A DNA stretch of 64,000 nucleotides from Sporobacter sp963675425 (GTDB lineage Bacteria > Bacillota > Clostridia > Oscillospirales > Oscillospiraceae). The notes under the pieces are model-generated. The model worked only from the letters and a program-made list of their open reading frames with translations, was not told where the DNA came from and made no database searches. Location: positions 4,154,001 to 4,218,000 of the forward strand of contig OY776214.1 of the NCBI GenBank assembly GCA_963675425.1, in the 5' to 3' direction. The position numbers were made by a program, and so were the translations under genes. Numbering within the stretch: the stretch's first letter is position 1; each line of letters opens with the position of its first letter. This document shows, one piece after another, positions 15,744 to 25,257 of the stretch.

Positions 15744-16325
15744 ATGGCTTTAACCTGGATCTGGACGGTAATGATCGTTGTATCTGTCATATTCGGCCTT
15801 ATAACGGGACGAATCGACGCCGTCAGCAGCGCGGCGTTGGAGGGCGCCGGCGCCGCCGTCACCCTTTGTATAGGCATCTGTGGGATCACATGCCTTTGGA
15901 CGGGCGTCATGGAAGTCATGCGCCGGAGCGGGATTTCCAACGCCCTTAAAAACCTGTTTCTGCCTTTTTTATCGCGCCTTTTCCCAGGGTCAAAGAACAA
16001 TAAATCAATTATGGAAGCCGTGGCGGCCAATGTGTCGGCTAATCTTTTGGGGCTGGGTAACGCCGCGACACCCCTCGGAATCAAGGCCGCGACAGAAATG
16101 GCCGCCGCGTCGCGCGGCAGCACGGCCACAGACGACATGTGCACGCTGGTCGTGATCAATACGGCTTCAATACAGCTAATTCCAGCCACTGTAGCAGCCG
16201 TACGCGCCGCAGCCGGCGCATCAAACCCTTTTGATATCCTGCCGGCCGTCTGGGTGACGTCTCTGGCGTCTGTAACCGTCGGCGTTATCGTAGCAAAGCT
16301 TCTTAAGAGACTTTGGAGGAACTGA
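15744..16325 (+). CDS. spmA: Spore maturation protein A
   Basis: A 193-residue membrane protein of the nucleoside-recognition (Gate) fold with GRIDAVSSAALEGAGAAVTL near the N-terminus and ANLLGLGNAATPLGIKA, both SpmA hallmarks. With SpmB it is required for full dehydration of the spore core. The stop is one base before the spmB start, so the pair is translationally linked. Confidence 0.93.
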   Translation: MALTWIWTVMIVVSVIFGLITGRIDAVSSAALEGAGAAVTLCIGICGITCLWTGVMEVMRRSGISNALKNLFLPFLSRLFPGSKNNKSIMEAVAANVSANLLGLGNAATPLGIKAATEMAAASRGSTATDDMCTLVVINTASIQLIPATVAAVRAAAGASNPFDILPAVWVTSLASVTVGVIVAKLLKRLWRN

Positions 16326-16326
16326 C

Positions 16327-16845
16327 ATGTCCGCACTGTTTTCCCTGGCTGTCCCGGCTATCATCGCGTTTGTCGCCGTTTACGCGCTCAGTCGCAAGGT
16401 CGATGTTTTTGACGCCCTGAAGGTCGGCGCGATGGACGGACTGCACATCGTCATAAAAATATTACCGGCGCTTGTGGCCCTTTTAACAGGCGTTTACATG
16501 CTGCGCGCGTCCGGTGCGCTGGATGCCGTCAGCGCGCTTTTCAAGCCGTTGTTTGATCTGGTCGGCATCCCGCCGGAAACGGCGTCCATGATCTTCATCC
16601 GCCCGGTCAGCGGCAGCGGCGCTCTGGCTGTCGGCAGCGAGTTGATCCGGGAATACGGGCCGGACTCGATGATCGGCCGGACGGCCGCCGTCATGCTTGG
16701 GTCGACGGAAACAACGTTTTATGTCATTGCCGTTTACTTCGGCGCGGCCGGCATTAAAAAAACCCGCTATGCCATACCGGCCGCCCTAAGCGCCGATTTC
16801 ACAAGCTTTCTGGTAGCGTCATTAACCGTAAGGCTGTTCTTTTAA
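16327..16845 (+). CDS. spmB: Spore maturation protein B
   Basis: The 172-residue partner of SpmA, with several membrane spans and family motifs (VGAMDGLHIVIKILPALVAL, FIRPVSGSGALAVG, GSTETTFYVIAVYFGAAGI). GGAGGAACTGAC precedes the ATG. Its last 4 bp overlap the end of the convergent GGDEF gene, and no terminator separates them. Confidence 0.93.
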   Translation: MSALFSLAVPAIIAFVAVYALSRKVDVFDALKVGAMDGLHIVIKILPALVALLTGVYMLRASGALDAVSALFKPLFDLVGIPPETASMIFIRPVSGSGALAVGSELIREYGPDSMIGRTAAVMLGSTETTFYVIAVYFGAAGIKKTRYAIPAALSADFTSFLVASLTVRLFF

Positions 16846-19334
16846 GCGCGGCCGGCCTGTCTGTAAAACCCGGTCCATTGATCATCGTTCTTACTCACGC
16901 AGTCCAGCGCCCGCTTAGCCTCGGCAAACAGCTCGTCAAAGCCGGCCGTCCGGGGGCCTTCAACCGAAACGCCGCAGCGGTATTCAAGCAGATCTTCCTC
17001 ATAAAACTGAAAGTACGCCGGCTTTTTGAGAAAACCAATCGCTTGTTCAATGATATTAATAAGCCATTCATCCGATTCGACCTTTGGAATCAAAACTGTA
17101 ATGGACCCGTCACCATTATAACTGATAATATGGTCGGGCTGAAAAACCATCCTAAGCTTACCAATAAAACCGCTAAGAAGCACGTTTATTAAATCGAGTC
17201 CATACTGAACCTGCAGCATTTCAAAGTTAACAATTGAGATGACGAGTACGGCACAGCTCCTGTTTTTATTCTTCAACCGGACAAGCGCATTTGCGGCAGC
17301 GCTGAGCATTTCAAACGAATAACACATCAGCTTGGGTATATACTTTAGCCGGACACCCGTTAAACACTCCAGTTGCTTAACACCCGTTTTATCCTGTACG
17401 CGTATAAAAGCGTATATCTCCTCATCCAGATGATCCGCAAACATTATGGCAGAGACGGTATAAAACCGTTCCTCTCCGGCCGGAGTGCGCATTTCAAAAT
17501 CCCAGCTTATAATGTCTTCTCCCCGTTTAAACAAACTGCGCAGCTCATTGGTGCTGAACATTTGTTTTATCCGTTCTTGGTCCTCCGCGTAAACGGCGAC
17601 GGACGCAAAAGACGCTAAAAAGCCGGAATAGGTTTCCTGATTGCGCCAAATCCAGGTTAGCGGTCCCTCATTTTTCATCGGTTCAAGGCTGTCTTGTGAA
17701 AGCCTTGTTTTAATGCTGATAAGCGTATTCTCCGTATAATGCCGAAACTGCTTTTCAAGTGACTCAAAATGAAACGTCCGCATCCTGAATGAATTCAACG
17801 ACTCCGCAATGCCGATGACCTTGCTGGGCCGGCCTTTGCTGTCATAAACAGAAAAATATGTAAACCGCTCAAGTGTATATTGTCCGTTTGTTTTCATTGT
17901 TCGGATAATCGCCGAGCCCCGTTTAACGCCGTTATAGATTTCATCGTACATCCGCCGGCATTCATCAACGGAGTCTGGATGAATCGCGCCGATTTCAATA
18001 AGAGATTCAGGCATATTTTCAATAACATGCGTGTCAATACCATATTTTTTTACGGTGGCGTCAGAAACATATAGAATATGCTTGAAGATATCCACTTCAA
18101 AGGTGACGATATCGCAGACTTTCAAAACAGTTTCCAGCTGCTTTTTCTGCGCTTCATAATCGAGCTCCACCCGCTTTAGGTTTGACACATCGGTGATAAT
18201 TGCAAGCATAACCGGCTTATCGCCTTCGTAGGGAATACGTACGGCACGCATATGATACCAGCGTGTCCGGCCGTTCTCCGCCTGTTTGCGAAACACCGCC
18301 TCCACCGACTCATTACTCTGGGCGCCGTGGCGCAGCGTTTCGGCAGCCGGGCCGGCGTCTTCTTCCTCAATAAAGGCTAAAAACCGGTTGTCCGCCTGCT
18401 TGATCCCCTCATAGCTCAGCTGCATCACCCGTACGCAGCTGCGGCTTAAATAGATCGCGCGGATCTCGTCATCGATCTCAACGAGCGCAATCCCGCCATC
18501 GATATTATCAATGAGCGCCTTAAGCTGGATGCTGGCGCTGCTCTCCCGAAGCGCCGTCTGGCCCGTAACATCTGCATGGGCCGCCATATCCTTCCAGTCA
18601 AAATGAGAAAACCTGTTTTTTCCGGCCTGCTTAGCCCGGTAGAGCGCCTCGTCCGCCTCCCGGTACAGCGTCTCAAACGCTTTCCCGTCGCAGTAGGTTG
18701 ATATGCCGATGCTCCCGGTTACCGTCACAGTGAGGTCGCCCCCACTCGTCATATACTCCAGCGCTGAAAGCAGCTCGGCGGCCTTCTTACGCACCCTGTC
18801 GGCAGCCGCGGCGTTTTTCATCAGTACGATGAACTCATCACCACCCAGGCGTCCTACAACATCATCCGGCCGGAATACCGCCCGGAGCTTGGCCGCCAGG
18901 TTTTTTAAAACACGGTCCCCCTCTTGGTGACCAAACGTATCATTAACGCTTTTAAAATTATCCAGGTCGATTATAAACAGCGTGTGGTTTCCCTGCCGTC
19001 CGCTCGTACTCAGATAATCTGTAATGCGTTCTTTCGCCTCATCCCGGGTTAAAAGCTCCGTCAGTGAATCAATACGCACCTGACGCTGCAATCTTACGAT
19101 GCTGGCCTCGCCTTCCCGGCTGCGCAGTGACCGACCCGCTCCAAAAAGACCGGCCAGAACGAGAATCACCGAGCCGGTGACAAACACCACTAAAACGATA
19201 ATCATAAACACATTGGACACCCGGCTCGTACCAGCCTGGATGATTTGGTGCCGCAGCAGCAGGAGCACGGCGACCGACAAAACGATCAACGCGCCTTGAA
19301 TCATGTAATACCGGCAGTTTGTACGCTTTCCCAC
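16842..19334 (-). CDS. Membrane diguanylate cyclase with PAS domains and a degenerate second GGDEF domain
   Basis: Two N-terminal membrane helices (about 10-65) are followed by a GGDEF domain with an intact signature (VGRLGGDEFIVL) and the DSLTELLTR entry motif, so it probably makes c-di-GMP. PAS-like sensor regions fill about 260-640. The last 170 residues again look like a GGDEF fold (SCAVLVISIVNFEML, then YNGDGSITVLIPK), but the catalytic signature is lost, suggesting a regulatory role. GTG at 19334 is preferred over an upstream GTG because GAGGAAGG stands 7 nt before it. It is monocistronic. The active GGDEF lies before the PAS domains, the reverse of the common order. Confidence 0.8.
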   Translation of the reverse strand: MGKRTNCRYYMIQGALIVLSVAVLLLLRHQIIQAGTSRVSNVFMIIVLVVFVTGSVILVLAGLFGAGRSLRSREGEASIVRLQRQVRIDSLTELLTRDEAKERITDYLSTSGRQGNHTLFIIDLDNFKSVNDTFGHQEGDRVLKNLAAKLRAVFRPDDVVGRLGGDEFIVLMKNAAAADRVRKKAAELLSALEYMTSGGDLTVTVTGSIGISTYCDGKAFETLYREADEALYRAKQAGKNRFSHFDWKDMAAHADVTGQTALRESSASIQLKALIDNIDGGIALVEIDDEIRAIYLSRSCVRVMQLSYEGIKQADNRFLAFIEEEDAGPAAETLRHGAQSNESVEAVFRKQAENGRTRWYHMRAVRIPYEGDKPVMLAIITDVSNLKRVELDYEAQKKQLETVLKVCDIVTFEVDIFKHILYVSDATVKKYGIDTHVIENMPESLIEIGAIHPDSVDECRRMYDEIYNGVKRGSAIIRTMKTNGQYTLERFTYFSVYDSKGRPSKVIGIAESLNSFRMRTFHFESLEKQFRHYTENTLISIKTRLSQDSLEPMKNEGPLTWIWRNQETYSGFLASFASVAVYAEDQERIKQMFSTNELRSLFKRGEDIISWDFEMRTPAGEERFYTVSAIMFADHLDEEIYAFIRVQDKTGVKQLECLTGVRLKYIPKLMCYSFEMLSAAANALVRLKNKNRSCAVLVISIVNFEMLQVQYGLDLINVLLSGFIGKLRMVFQPDHIISYNGDGSITVLIPKVESDEWLINIIEQAIGFLKKPAYFQFYEEDLLEYRCGVSVEGPRTAGFDELFAEAKRALDCVSKNDDQWTGFYRQAGRA

Positions 19335-19485
19335 AATGTACCCTTCCTCACACAATCACACCGTCAGCCGTGCCCCGCCTAAGGATGAAACGCATATTTC
19401 GACTGCTTATCGCTATTTATCGATGTTTTTTTTATTTAATTAAGGCCTCGCACGTTTTATTAAGTGATTTTTGTAAATAGTAACG

Positions 19486-19515
19486 AAAAATCGGCGAACA
19501 TCTGTTCGCCGATTT
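19486..19515. terminator. Terminator after the zinc-ribbon/Ig-like gene
   Basis: A perfect 13-bp stem AAATCGGCGAACA / TGTTCGCCGATTT with a 2-nt loop, A-rich on one side and T-rich on the other. Confidence 0.8.
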
Positions 19516-19542
19516 CTTTAATATCTGTTATATTTATTATTT

Positions 19543-20175
19543 TTAAGATGGCAGCTTGTTCGGAACACGGATGATACACTCCGCGGATACGCCGTTAACG
19601 GTGCAGGTAAGCGTTGCCGTACCCTGACTGATGGCTGTTACGGCGCCGTCCACAACCATGAACACTTCCTCTTTGCTACTCTTCCAGTCAACATCTAAAT
19701 CCTTAAGATCTTCTTCCGTCGTTTTGGGGATCGTCCGGAAGCTGTACTTTTGCGTTTGCCCGATATAATCCATCGTGACGTCCGTCCTGTCTCCACCGCT
19801 ATAGGTGATAACGACCGACGTGATTTCGACCGACGGGCTGGGCGACGGGGACGGACTCGGGCTCGGGCTCGTATCCTCCGTCGCAAGCGACGTGTTGCTT
19901 TGCTCGGCATCCGTTGGCGTCGTTGGTTCAGCCGAAGCGCTAACGTCGCCGGTATCGTCCGGATGCGGCACGCTTGTAAAGATAAGTACCATCGTTGCGC
20001 CGATCAGGACGACCAGTAAAACGATGCCAATGACCAGCTTGGCCTTGGCGTTGTCGACCTCGTCAGCATGCTTGCCCCGTTTGCTGCGCCGCGCGCCGCA
20101 GTACGGGCATCTACTGCGAAATCCGGAATACTTCCGATCGCATCTTCCGCATTTTACTTCAGAAATGACAGACAT
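19543..20175 (-). CDS. Zinc-ribbon membrane protein with Ser/Pro linker and Ig-like domain
   Basis: Residues 1-30 carry two Cys pairs (CGRCDRKY and CPYCGARR) forming a zinc ribbon. A membrane helix follows (LVIGIVLLVVLIGATMVLIF). Outside are a low-complexity linker with an SPSPSPSPSPS run and a C-terminal BIG2-like Ig domain (EVFMVVDGAVTAISQGTATLTCTVNG). The topology is ribbon inside, Ig domain outside. The role is unknown. ATG at 20175 is preferred; GTG at 20181 is possible. It is monocistronic. Confidence 0.75.
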   Translation of the reverse strand: MSVISEVKCGRCDRKYSGFRSRCPYCGARRSKRGKHADEVDNAKAKLVIGIVLLVVLIGATMVLIFTSVPHPDDTGDVSASAEPTTPTDAEQSNTSLATEDTSPSPSPSPSPSPSVEITSVVITYSGGDRTDVTMDYIGQTQKYSFRTIPKTTEEDLKDLDVDWKSSKEEVFMVVDGAVTAISQGTATLTCTVNGVSAECIIRVPNKLPS

Positions 20176-20287
20176 GCACACCCCTCGTTTCGCTCGTAAT
20201 CATACCACCTAAAAGTTTACATCATCTTTTATCTTTCGTCAATATTTTTCATACAAATTACATAATACGTTCACGTTTCGTCCATAT

Positions 20288-20872
20288 TTATTCCGGCCGC
20301 GAGAGATACGCGCTGCCCGATACGGTAAAGCGCCATAGCGCGTCGCGGGACGTCACGGCATAGTCGATCCCAATACGTTTTGACGTCGAAATCCTATCCG
20401 GTGTTCCACCCTTTTCAATATAAAGCGGACCCAGCTCACACAAATCGGCGCCGTAAAGCGTCCGGTCAATATTGAAAGCCATGCACAGCTTGCCCGGTCC
20501 GCTGCAAAGACTTTTAAGCTTGTCCGAGGACCGCCTTTTTTTCATGAGCTCCAGTCCTTCAAGCGGCTCGAGCGCGCGCAGCAAGACAACCTCCGGCTCT
20601 CCTATCGGCCCGGTGGTGATATTCAGGCAATAATACAGACCATAAATCATATAAATATATGCCATCCCACCCGGACCGTACTGAACACGCACGCGCTCAC
20701 TTTTCCCCTTATAGCTGTGCGCGGCGTCATCCTTTCTTCCTAAATACGCCTCCGTCTCAACAATCGCGGCGCGTACCGTACCCTCGTTCGTTTCCCGCAC
20801 GAGAATCTGTCCGAGCAGGTCCGAGGCGACCGTCAGCGTATCGCGCTCGTAAAATTCTCTGGGCAGTATCAT
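20288..20872 (-). CDS. 3-methyladenine DNA glycosylase (AAG/MPG family)
   Basis: The 194-residue base-excision repair enzyme removes alkylated purines. Motifs: DLLGQILVRE, VETEAYLGRKDDAAHSYKGK with the catalytic Glu, GGMAYIYMIYGLYYCLNITT, and the LLRALEPLEGLELM and LCSGPGKLCMAFNID segments. It overlaps the ksgA end by an ATGA quartet and is the last gene of the three-gene operon. Confidence 0.93.
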   Translation of the reverse strand: MILPREFYERDTLTVASDLLGQILVRETNEGTVRAAIVETEAYLGRKDDAAHSYKGKSERVRVQYGPGGMAYIYMIYGLYYCLNITTGPIGEPEVVLLRALEPLEGLELMKKRRSSDKLKSLCSGPGKLCMAFNIDRTLYGADLCELGPLYIEKGGTPDRISTSKRIGIDYAVTSRDALWRFTVSGSAYLSRPE

Positions 20873-21741
20873 GCTTCACCGCCCCCAAGCCGTATACCGA
20901 GAGCCCGCGACAGTGTTAGAAATTCTGGGATGCCCAACGTTTCGCCCCGGACGAGTTCGGAAAATCCGCAGCCCGTCACAATCTCTCTGAGCGCTTTCTT
21001 GTCCAGACCGGCAAAAGCGCTTTCCAGAGCGTTGACGAGCGTCTTGCGCCGCTGGGCAAACGACGCTCGCACAACGCGAAAAAACAGCGCCCTGTCCTCG
21101 GGCGGCACGGGCTTGACCGCGTGTGCTTCCATCGTAATAACGCTGGACGTCACGCTCGGCTGGGGCGTAAAGCAGGCCGGCGGTACGTCGAACAGAAGCT
21201 CAGGCCGGGCATAATATTGTACAAAGACAGAAAATGCGCCGTAGTCCGGCGTGCCGGGCCGGGCGCTCATCCGCCGGGCGACTTCCCGCTGCACCATGAC
21301 GGTGACGCGCTCGAAGCACGCCGACTCAAAAAGGGCCGTAACAGCCGGCGTTGTAATATTGTAAGGCAGGTTGGCGCACGCGGCCCAACGAAGGCCCGGC
21401 AGCTCCCTGCTGACCGTGGCGGCAATGTCAAGCTTTAAAATATCGCCGTTTATAACGCGCACGTTTTCAGTGTCCGACAGCGTCTCGCCCAGAAGCGGAA
21501 TCAAACGCTTGTCGAGCTCCACGGCACACACAGCGGCGGCACGGCGCGACAGCGAGCGTGTGAGCGCGCCGATACCGGGTCCGATCTCTAATACACCGAA
21601 GGACGCGTCAATCCCCGCGCTCTCGGCAATCCGTTCCGGTATGCCCGGGTCAATCAGGAAATTCTGCCCCATCGATTTGGAGAATTTAAAGCCGTGAGCT
21701 GTTAAAAGTCGCCTCAAGTCTCTTTCCGATAAAATATCCAC
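20869..21741 (-). CDS. ksgA: 16S rRNA dimethyladenosine transferase
   Basis: The 290-residue RsmA/KsgA dimethylates A1518 and A1519 of 16S rRNA. Signatures: FSKSMGQNFLIDPG, LEIGPGIGALTRSL (SAM site), CANLPYNITTPAVTALFE (catalytic NLPY) and FAQRRKTLVNAL. The frame extends further upstream inside the preceding gene, but the GTG at 21741 is the start: it overlaps that gene's TAG as TAGTG, implying coupled translation, and gives the usual N-terminus. Confidence 0.95.
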   Translation of the reverse strand: MDILSERDLRRLLTAHGFKFSKSMGQNFLIDPGIPERIAESAGIDASFGVLEIGPGIGALTRSLSRRAAAVCAVELDKRLIPLLGETLSDTENVRVINGDILKLDIAATVSRELPGLRWAACANLPYNITTPAVTALFESACFERVTVMVQREVARRMSARPGTPDYGAFSVFVQYYARPELLFDVPPACFTPQPSVTSSVITMEAHAVKPVPPEDRALFFRVVRASFAQRRKTLVNALESAFAGLDKKALREIVTGCGFSELVRGETLGIPEFLTLSRALGIRLGGGEA

Positions 21742-22721
21742 TAGGACGATGTCCTTTCGCCGGTAATCGTTTCGTCCAGTCCGGTCGTTTCGCCGACATG
21801 ATATCTCGGCCTGTTTTTCAGTTCCAGATAGGCTCGTCCGGCATATTCGCCCACGAGCCCCAGGCAAACTAAAATCAGACCTCCGACACCCCAGACGGAG
21901 ATGGTGATAATCTTCCAGTTAAGCATTGTCACGCCCATCGAAGCCCGGATGATCGAATAAAACAATAAGACTGCGGCCATAAGAAGAAGGGTCACGCCCA
22001 GCCCCGTTACAAGGCGCAGCGGTTTAAGGCTGAGGGACAGCACACCGTCGGCTGCGAGCTTGAGCATCTTTCTCAGCGGATATTTACTCTCGCCGGCAAA
22101 CCGCTCGCCGCGTTCGTATTCAACAGTTGCCGTCTTATAGCCAAGCATCGGGATCACACCCCGGATAAACATATCCTTTTCGCCGTACTGGCTCAGCGCG
22201 TCCAGCGCGCGCGCGGATAAAAGGCGATAGTCCGCGTGATTAAAAACGACCTGACACCCCATGGCTCGGAGCATTTTATAATAACCTTCGGCCGTCAGGC
22301 GTTTAAAATAAGTATCCTTATCACGGCTGCTGCGCACACCGTATACCACGTCGGCGCCGTCTAAGTAAGCTTCCACCATTTTATCGGCGGCATCGACGTC
22401 GTCCTGCAGATCGGCGTCCATGGATATGACCATGTCGGCCCGGCCACGCACCGTCATAAGCCCGGCCAGTAGCGCGTTTTGGTGGCCGCGGTTGCGGCTG
22501 AGCGACAGACCGGTGAAGTACGCGTCCTGACAGCTGAGCGCTTTGATCATGGGCCATGTTTCGTCGGCAGAACCGTCATCAATAAATAAAACGCGGCTGT
22601 CGGGTGATATTTTGCCGGCCGATATGAGTTTTTCAAGTTTTTCCTTCAGTCGTTTAGCGGTCTCGGGGAGGACTTCCTCCTCATTATAGCAGGGCACGAC
22701 AACATAAAGCCGGTCGTTCAA
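21741..22721 (-). CDS. GT2 glycosyltransferase (GtrB/dolichyl-phosphate-type) with two C-terminal membrane spans
   Basis: The 326-residue protein has a GT-A domain beginning LYVVVPCYNEEEVLPET, a DxD-type sequence SMDADLQDD, and two C-terminal hydrophobic helices (LVTGLGVTLLLMAAVLLFY and ISVWGVGGLILVCLGLVGEYAG). Such enzymes move sugars onto polyprenyl phosphate at the membrane for wall or lipid glycosylation. It is the first gene of the run with ksgA and mpg. Confidence 0.9.
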   Translation of the reverse strand: MNDRLYVVVPCYNEEEVLPETAKRLKEKLEKLISAGKISPDSRVLFIDDGSADETWPMIKALSCQDAYFTGLSLSRNRGHQNALLAGLMTVRGRADMVISMDADLQDDVDAADKMVEAYLDGADVVYGVRSSRDKDTYFKRLTAEGYYKMLRAMGCQVVFNHADYRLLSARALDALSQYGEKDMFIRGVIPMLGYKTATVEYERGERFAGESKYPLRKMLKLAADGVLSLSLKPLRLVTGLGVTLLLMAAVLLFYSIIRASMGVTMLNWKIITISVWGVGGLILVCLGLVGEYAGRAYLELKNRPRYHVGETTGLDETITGERTSS

Positions 22722-23116
22722 TTTGATCTCTCCTCATGCGTCCGTGACGATGACGCGCCGGCAACGGAAGCCGGACATACACTTGCTTAAAATATACACA
22801 AAAAATTTACATATGGCTACAGTATAATCAAAACGAGGCACTTATGCAAATATTTTGGGCAGTCCGCCGGACAAACGATGATTCAGCGCATAACTTTTGT
22901 AGGAAATGGGTAATGATGTTATGAGTCGGTTAGAGCAATATGAAAAATAGGTTGAAATCATCCGCGGACCGTACTAAAATATATGGCAATATCGGCGTTC
23001 ACAGCGCAAGCGCGCAGGAGCGCTGACGCGCCTGATATCTACCGCCGGCGCGCCGTCTGTAAAAAACTTTTACCTTTTCTTAATATGTCCAAATAACAGT
23101 CAGCCCGGAGGAAGTA
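22722..23116. other. 395-bp intergenic region upstream of pgk
   Basis: It lies between the divergent glycosyltransferase and pgk genes. It contains the pgk promoter at 22952-22980 and a GC-rich leader with overlapping dyads (AGCGC and GCGCT arms, roughly 22999-23025). I see no open frame with a ribosome binding site and no recognised riboswitch. Confidence 0.5.
22952..22980 (+). promoter_or_regulatory. Promoter of the pgk-tpiA-gpmI-eno operon
   Basis: TTGAAA at 22952-22957 and TAAAAT at 22975-22980 with the optimal 17-bp spacing. It predicts a leader of about 130 nt before pgk. Confidence 0.7.
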
Positions 23117-24331
23117 ATGAATTACAGTAAAAAATCAATAAAAGATATCGACGTCAGTGGAAAAAAAGTACTTTTGCGCTGCGACTTCAATATACCACTC
23201 GACAAGGAAACCGGCGATATTTCCGATGATGGCCGGATTCTCTCTTCCCTCCCCACAATTAACTATCTGCTGGACAACAATGCCGCTGTTATCGCCTGCT
23301 CGCATCTCGGGCGGCCGAAAGGTGAATGGAATAAAGCGATGTCCTTAAAAGTCGTCGGCCGCCGCCTTTCAGAGCTTTTGAATAAACCCGTAAAAATGTC
23401 TGAGGACGTTATCGGACAGGATGCGCACAGGCTGGCCGCGGCATTGTTACCCGGCGAGATCATGCTCTTAGAAAACCTTCGCTTTGAAAAGGGCGAGGAA
23501 AAAAATGATCCCGCGTTTGCCAAGGCGCTGGCCGGTTTAGCCGACATCTATGTCGACGACGCTTTCGGCTCCGTACACCGCGCCCACGCTTCAACCGAGG
23601 GCGTTGCGCGTTTTCTGCCCGCTTACAGCGGATTTCTTCTTTACAACGAACTTGAGCATATCGGCGGGGCTCTTAACGACCCGACGCATCCGTTCGTAGC
23701 CATACTCGGCGGCTCTAAGGTCTCCGATAAGCTCGGTGTCATTATAAACCTCTTAACGAAAATTGATACGCTTATCATCGGAGGCGGTATGGCTTTTACA
23801 TTTATCAAAGCCTGCGGCGGCAGTATCGGCAAATCGCTTTGTGAGGAAGATAAGCTCGACTACGCGCGCGAGGTTATTGAAAAGGCCAAGACTAAGGGCG
23901 TGCGTCTCATGCTGCCGGTCGATATCGTAACAGCGTCGGAATTCAGCAACGACGCCGAGCCGGTCATTTTTGACGCCACAGCGATCCCTGATGATATGAT
24001 GGGCCTTGATATTGGGCCTGTAACGTCCAAGGCCTATGCTGATGAGATTAAAAAGGCCGCGACCGTTATCTGGAACGGGCCGATGGGCGTTTTCGAATTC
24101 CCCACCTTCTCAAAGGGCACTTATACCATTGCGGCGGCTCTGGCTGCCTCGAATGCAAAGACTATTGTCGGCGGCGGCGACAGCGCGGCAGCCGTGCGTA
24201 AATACGGTTTTGAGGATAAAATGACACATGTGTCGACAGGCGGCGGCGCCTCACTTGAATTTTTAGAGGGAAAGGACCTTCCCGGCATCAGTTGTCTTTT
24301 GGACAACGATGTTGAGGAAGTTCGGGTATGA
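23117..24331 (+). CDS. pgk: Phosphoglycerate kinase
   Basis: The 404-residue glycolytic enzyme makes ATP from 1,3-bisphosphoglycerate. It shows the substrate-binding N-terminus (KKVLLRCDFNIPLD), SHLGRPKGEW, LLENLRFEKGEEKND and the C-terminal nucleotide loop (GGGDSAAAVRKYG, STGGGASLEFLEG). GGAGGAAGTA precedes the ATG. It heads the lower-glycolysis operon; gap is not in the window. Its stop overlaps the tpiA start by 4 bp. Confidence 0.98.
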   Translation: MNYSKKSIKDIDVSGKKVLLRCDFNIPLDKETGDISDDGRILSSLPTINYLLDNNAAVIACSHLGRPKGEWNKAMSLKVVGRRLSELLNKPVKMSEDVIGQDAHRLAAALLPGEIMLLENLRFEKGEEKNDPAFAKALAGLADIYVDDAFGSVHRAHASTEGVARFLPAYSGFLLYNELEHIGGALNDPTHPFVAILGGSKVSDKLGVIINLLTKIDTLIIGGGMAFTFIKACGGSIGKSLCEEDKLDYAREVIEKAKTKGVRLMLPVDIVTASEFSNDAEPVIFDATAIPDDMMGLDIGPVTSKAYADEIKKAATVIWNGPMGVFEFPTFSKGTYTIAAALAASNAKTIVGGGDSAAAVRKYGFEDKMTHVSTGGGASLEFLEGKDLPGISCLLDNDVEEVRV

Positions 24332-25107
24332 ACAGAAAATACCGCGGCGTTGTCATCGCCGCAAACTGGAAAATGAACAAGACCCCGGCACTGCTCAAGG
24401 CCTACGCAGAGACACTCAAATCGCTCGTGGGGCATGCCCGCTGGTGCGATATTGTCGTATGCCCGTCGTTCGTTTCAATCCCCGGCGCGATTAAGTCGTT
24501 TCGAGGCAGCCGCGTATCGGTGGGCGCGCAGGACGTGAGTGCCTTTGATGCCGGCGCGTATACAGGCGAGATATCGGCACGTCAGCTGTCGGAGACCGGC
24601 GTACGGTATGTGATCGTCGGCCACAGTGAACGGCGTGCCCGCTACGGCGAGGACGACGCCACTGTCGGCAAAAAAGTCCGATCAGCGCTCGGCGCAAATC
24701 TGCGTCCAATCATCTGTGTCGGCGAAAGCCTGCAGCAGCGCGATATGGGCGTAACAGGTGATGTTGTTACGCTGCAGGTAAAATCAGCGCTCGCCGGCGT
24801 GCCGGAGGCGCAGATCCGCCGCATTATCATCGCCTATGAGCCCATCTGGGCCATCGGCTCCGGAAAGACGGCGACAGCCGAGGACGCCGGCAACGTCGCG
24901 GCTTTGATTCGCGCCGTTATCCGCAAAAAGTACGGTGCGCGCGTAGCACGGGCCGTACCGATATTATACGGCGGCTCCATGAACGAAGAAAATGCGCAAG
25001 AGCTTTTAATGCAGCCCGATATCGACGGTGGACTCATCGGCACGGCTTCGCTGGAGCCCGAGACGTTCGCGTCGATTGTCATGGCGGCTAAGCTGGACAA
25101 TATGTGA
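24328..25107 (+). CDS. tpiA: Triosephosphate isomerase
   Basis: The 259-residue TIM-barrel enzyme interconverts dihydroxyacetone phosphate and glyceraldehyde-3-phosphate. Catalytic residues are visible: Lys in AANWKMNKT, His in IVGHSERRARYGE and Glu in IAYEPIWAIGSGKTAT; the phosphate-binding ILYGGSMNEENA is present. The ATGA overlap with pgk implies translational coupling. Confidence 0.98.
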   Translation: MNRKYRGVVIAANWKMNKTPALLKAYAETLKSLVGHARWCDIVVCPSFVSIPGAIKSFRGSRVSVGAQDVSAFDAGAYTGEISARQLSETGVRYVIVGHSERRARYGEDDATVGKKVRSALGANLRPIICVGESLQQRDMGVTGDVVTLQVKSALAGVPEAQIRRIIIAYEPIWAIGSGKTATAEDAGNVAALIRAVIRKKYGARVARAVPILYGGSMNEENAQELLMQPDIDGGLIGTASLEPETFASIVMAAKLDNM

Positions 25108-25257
25108 CTATAATTATACGGATAAAGACAAAAAAACATCCGATGTAATCCTGTTTTCCGCACGCTGTGGGAACCGGACAGAATAATCCCTCCCGTACGA
25201 GGGATTTTTCAGGACTGCCTGCGCACTTAATGTGTGCGCTGCGCATGTGAGGTTATT

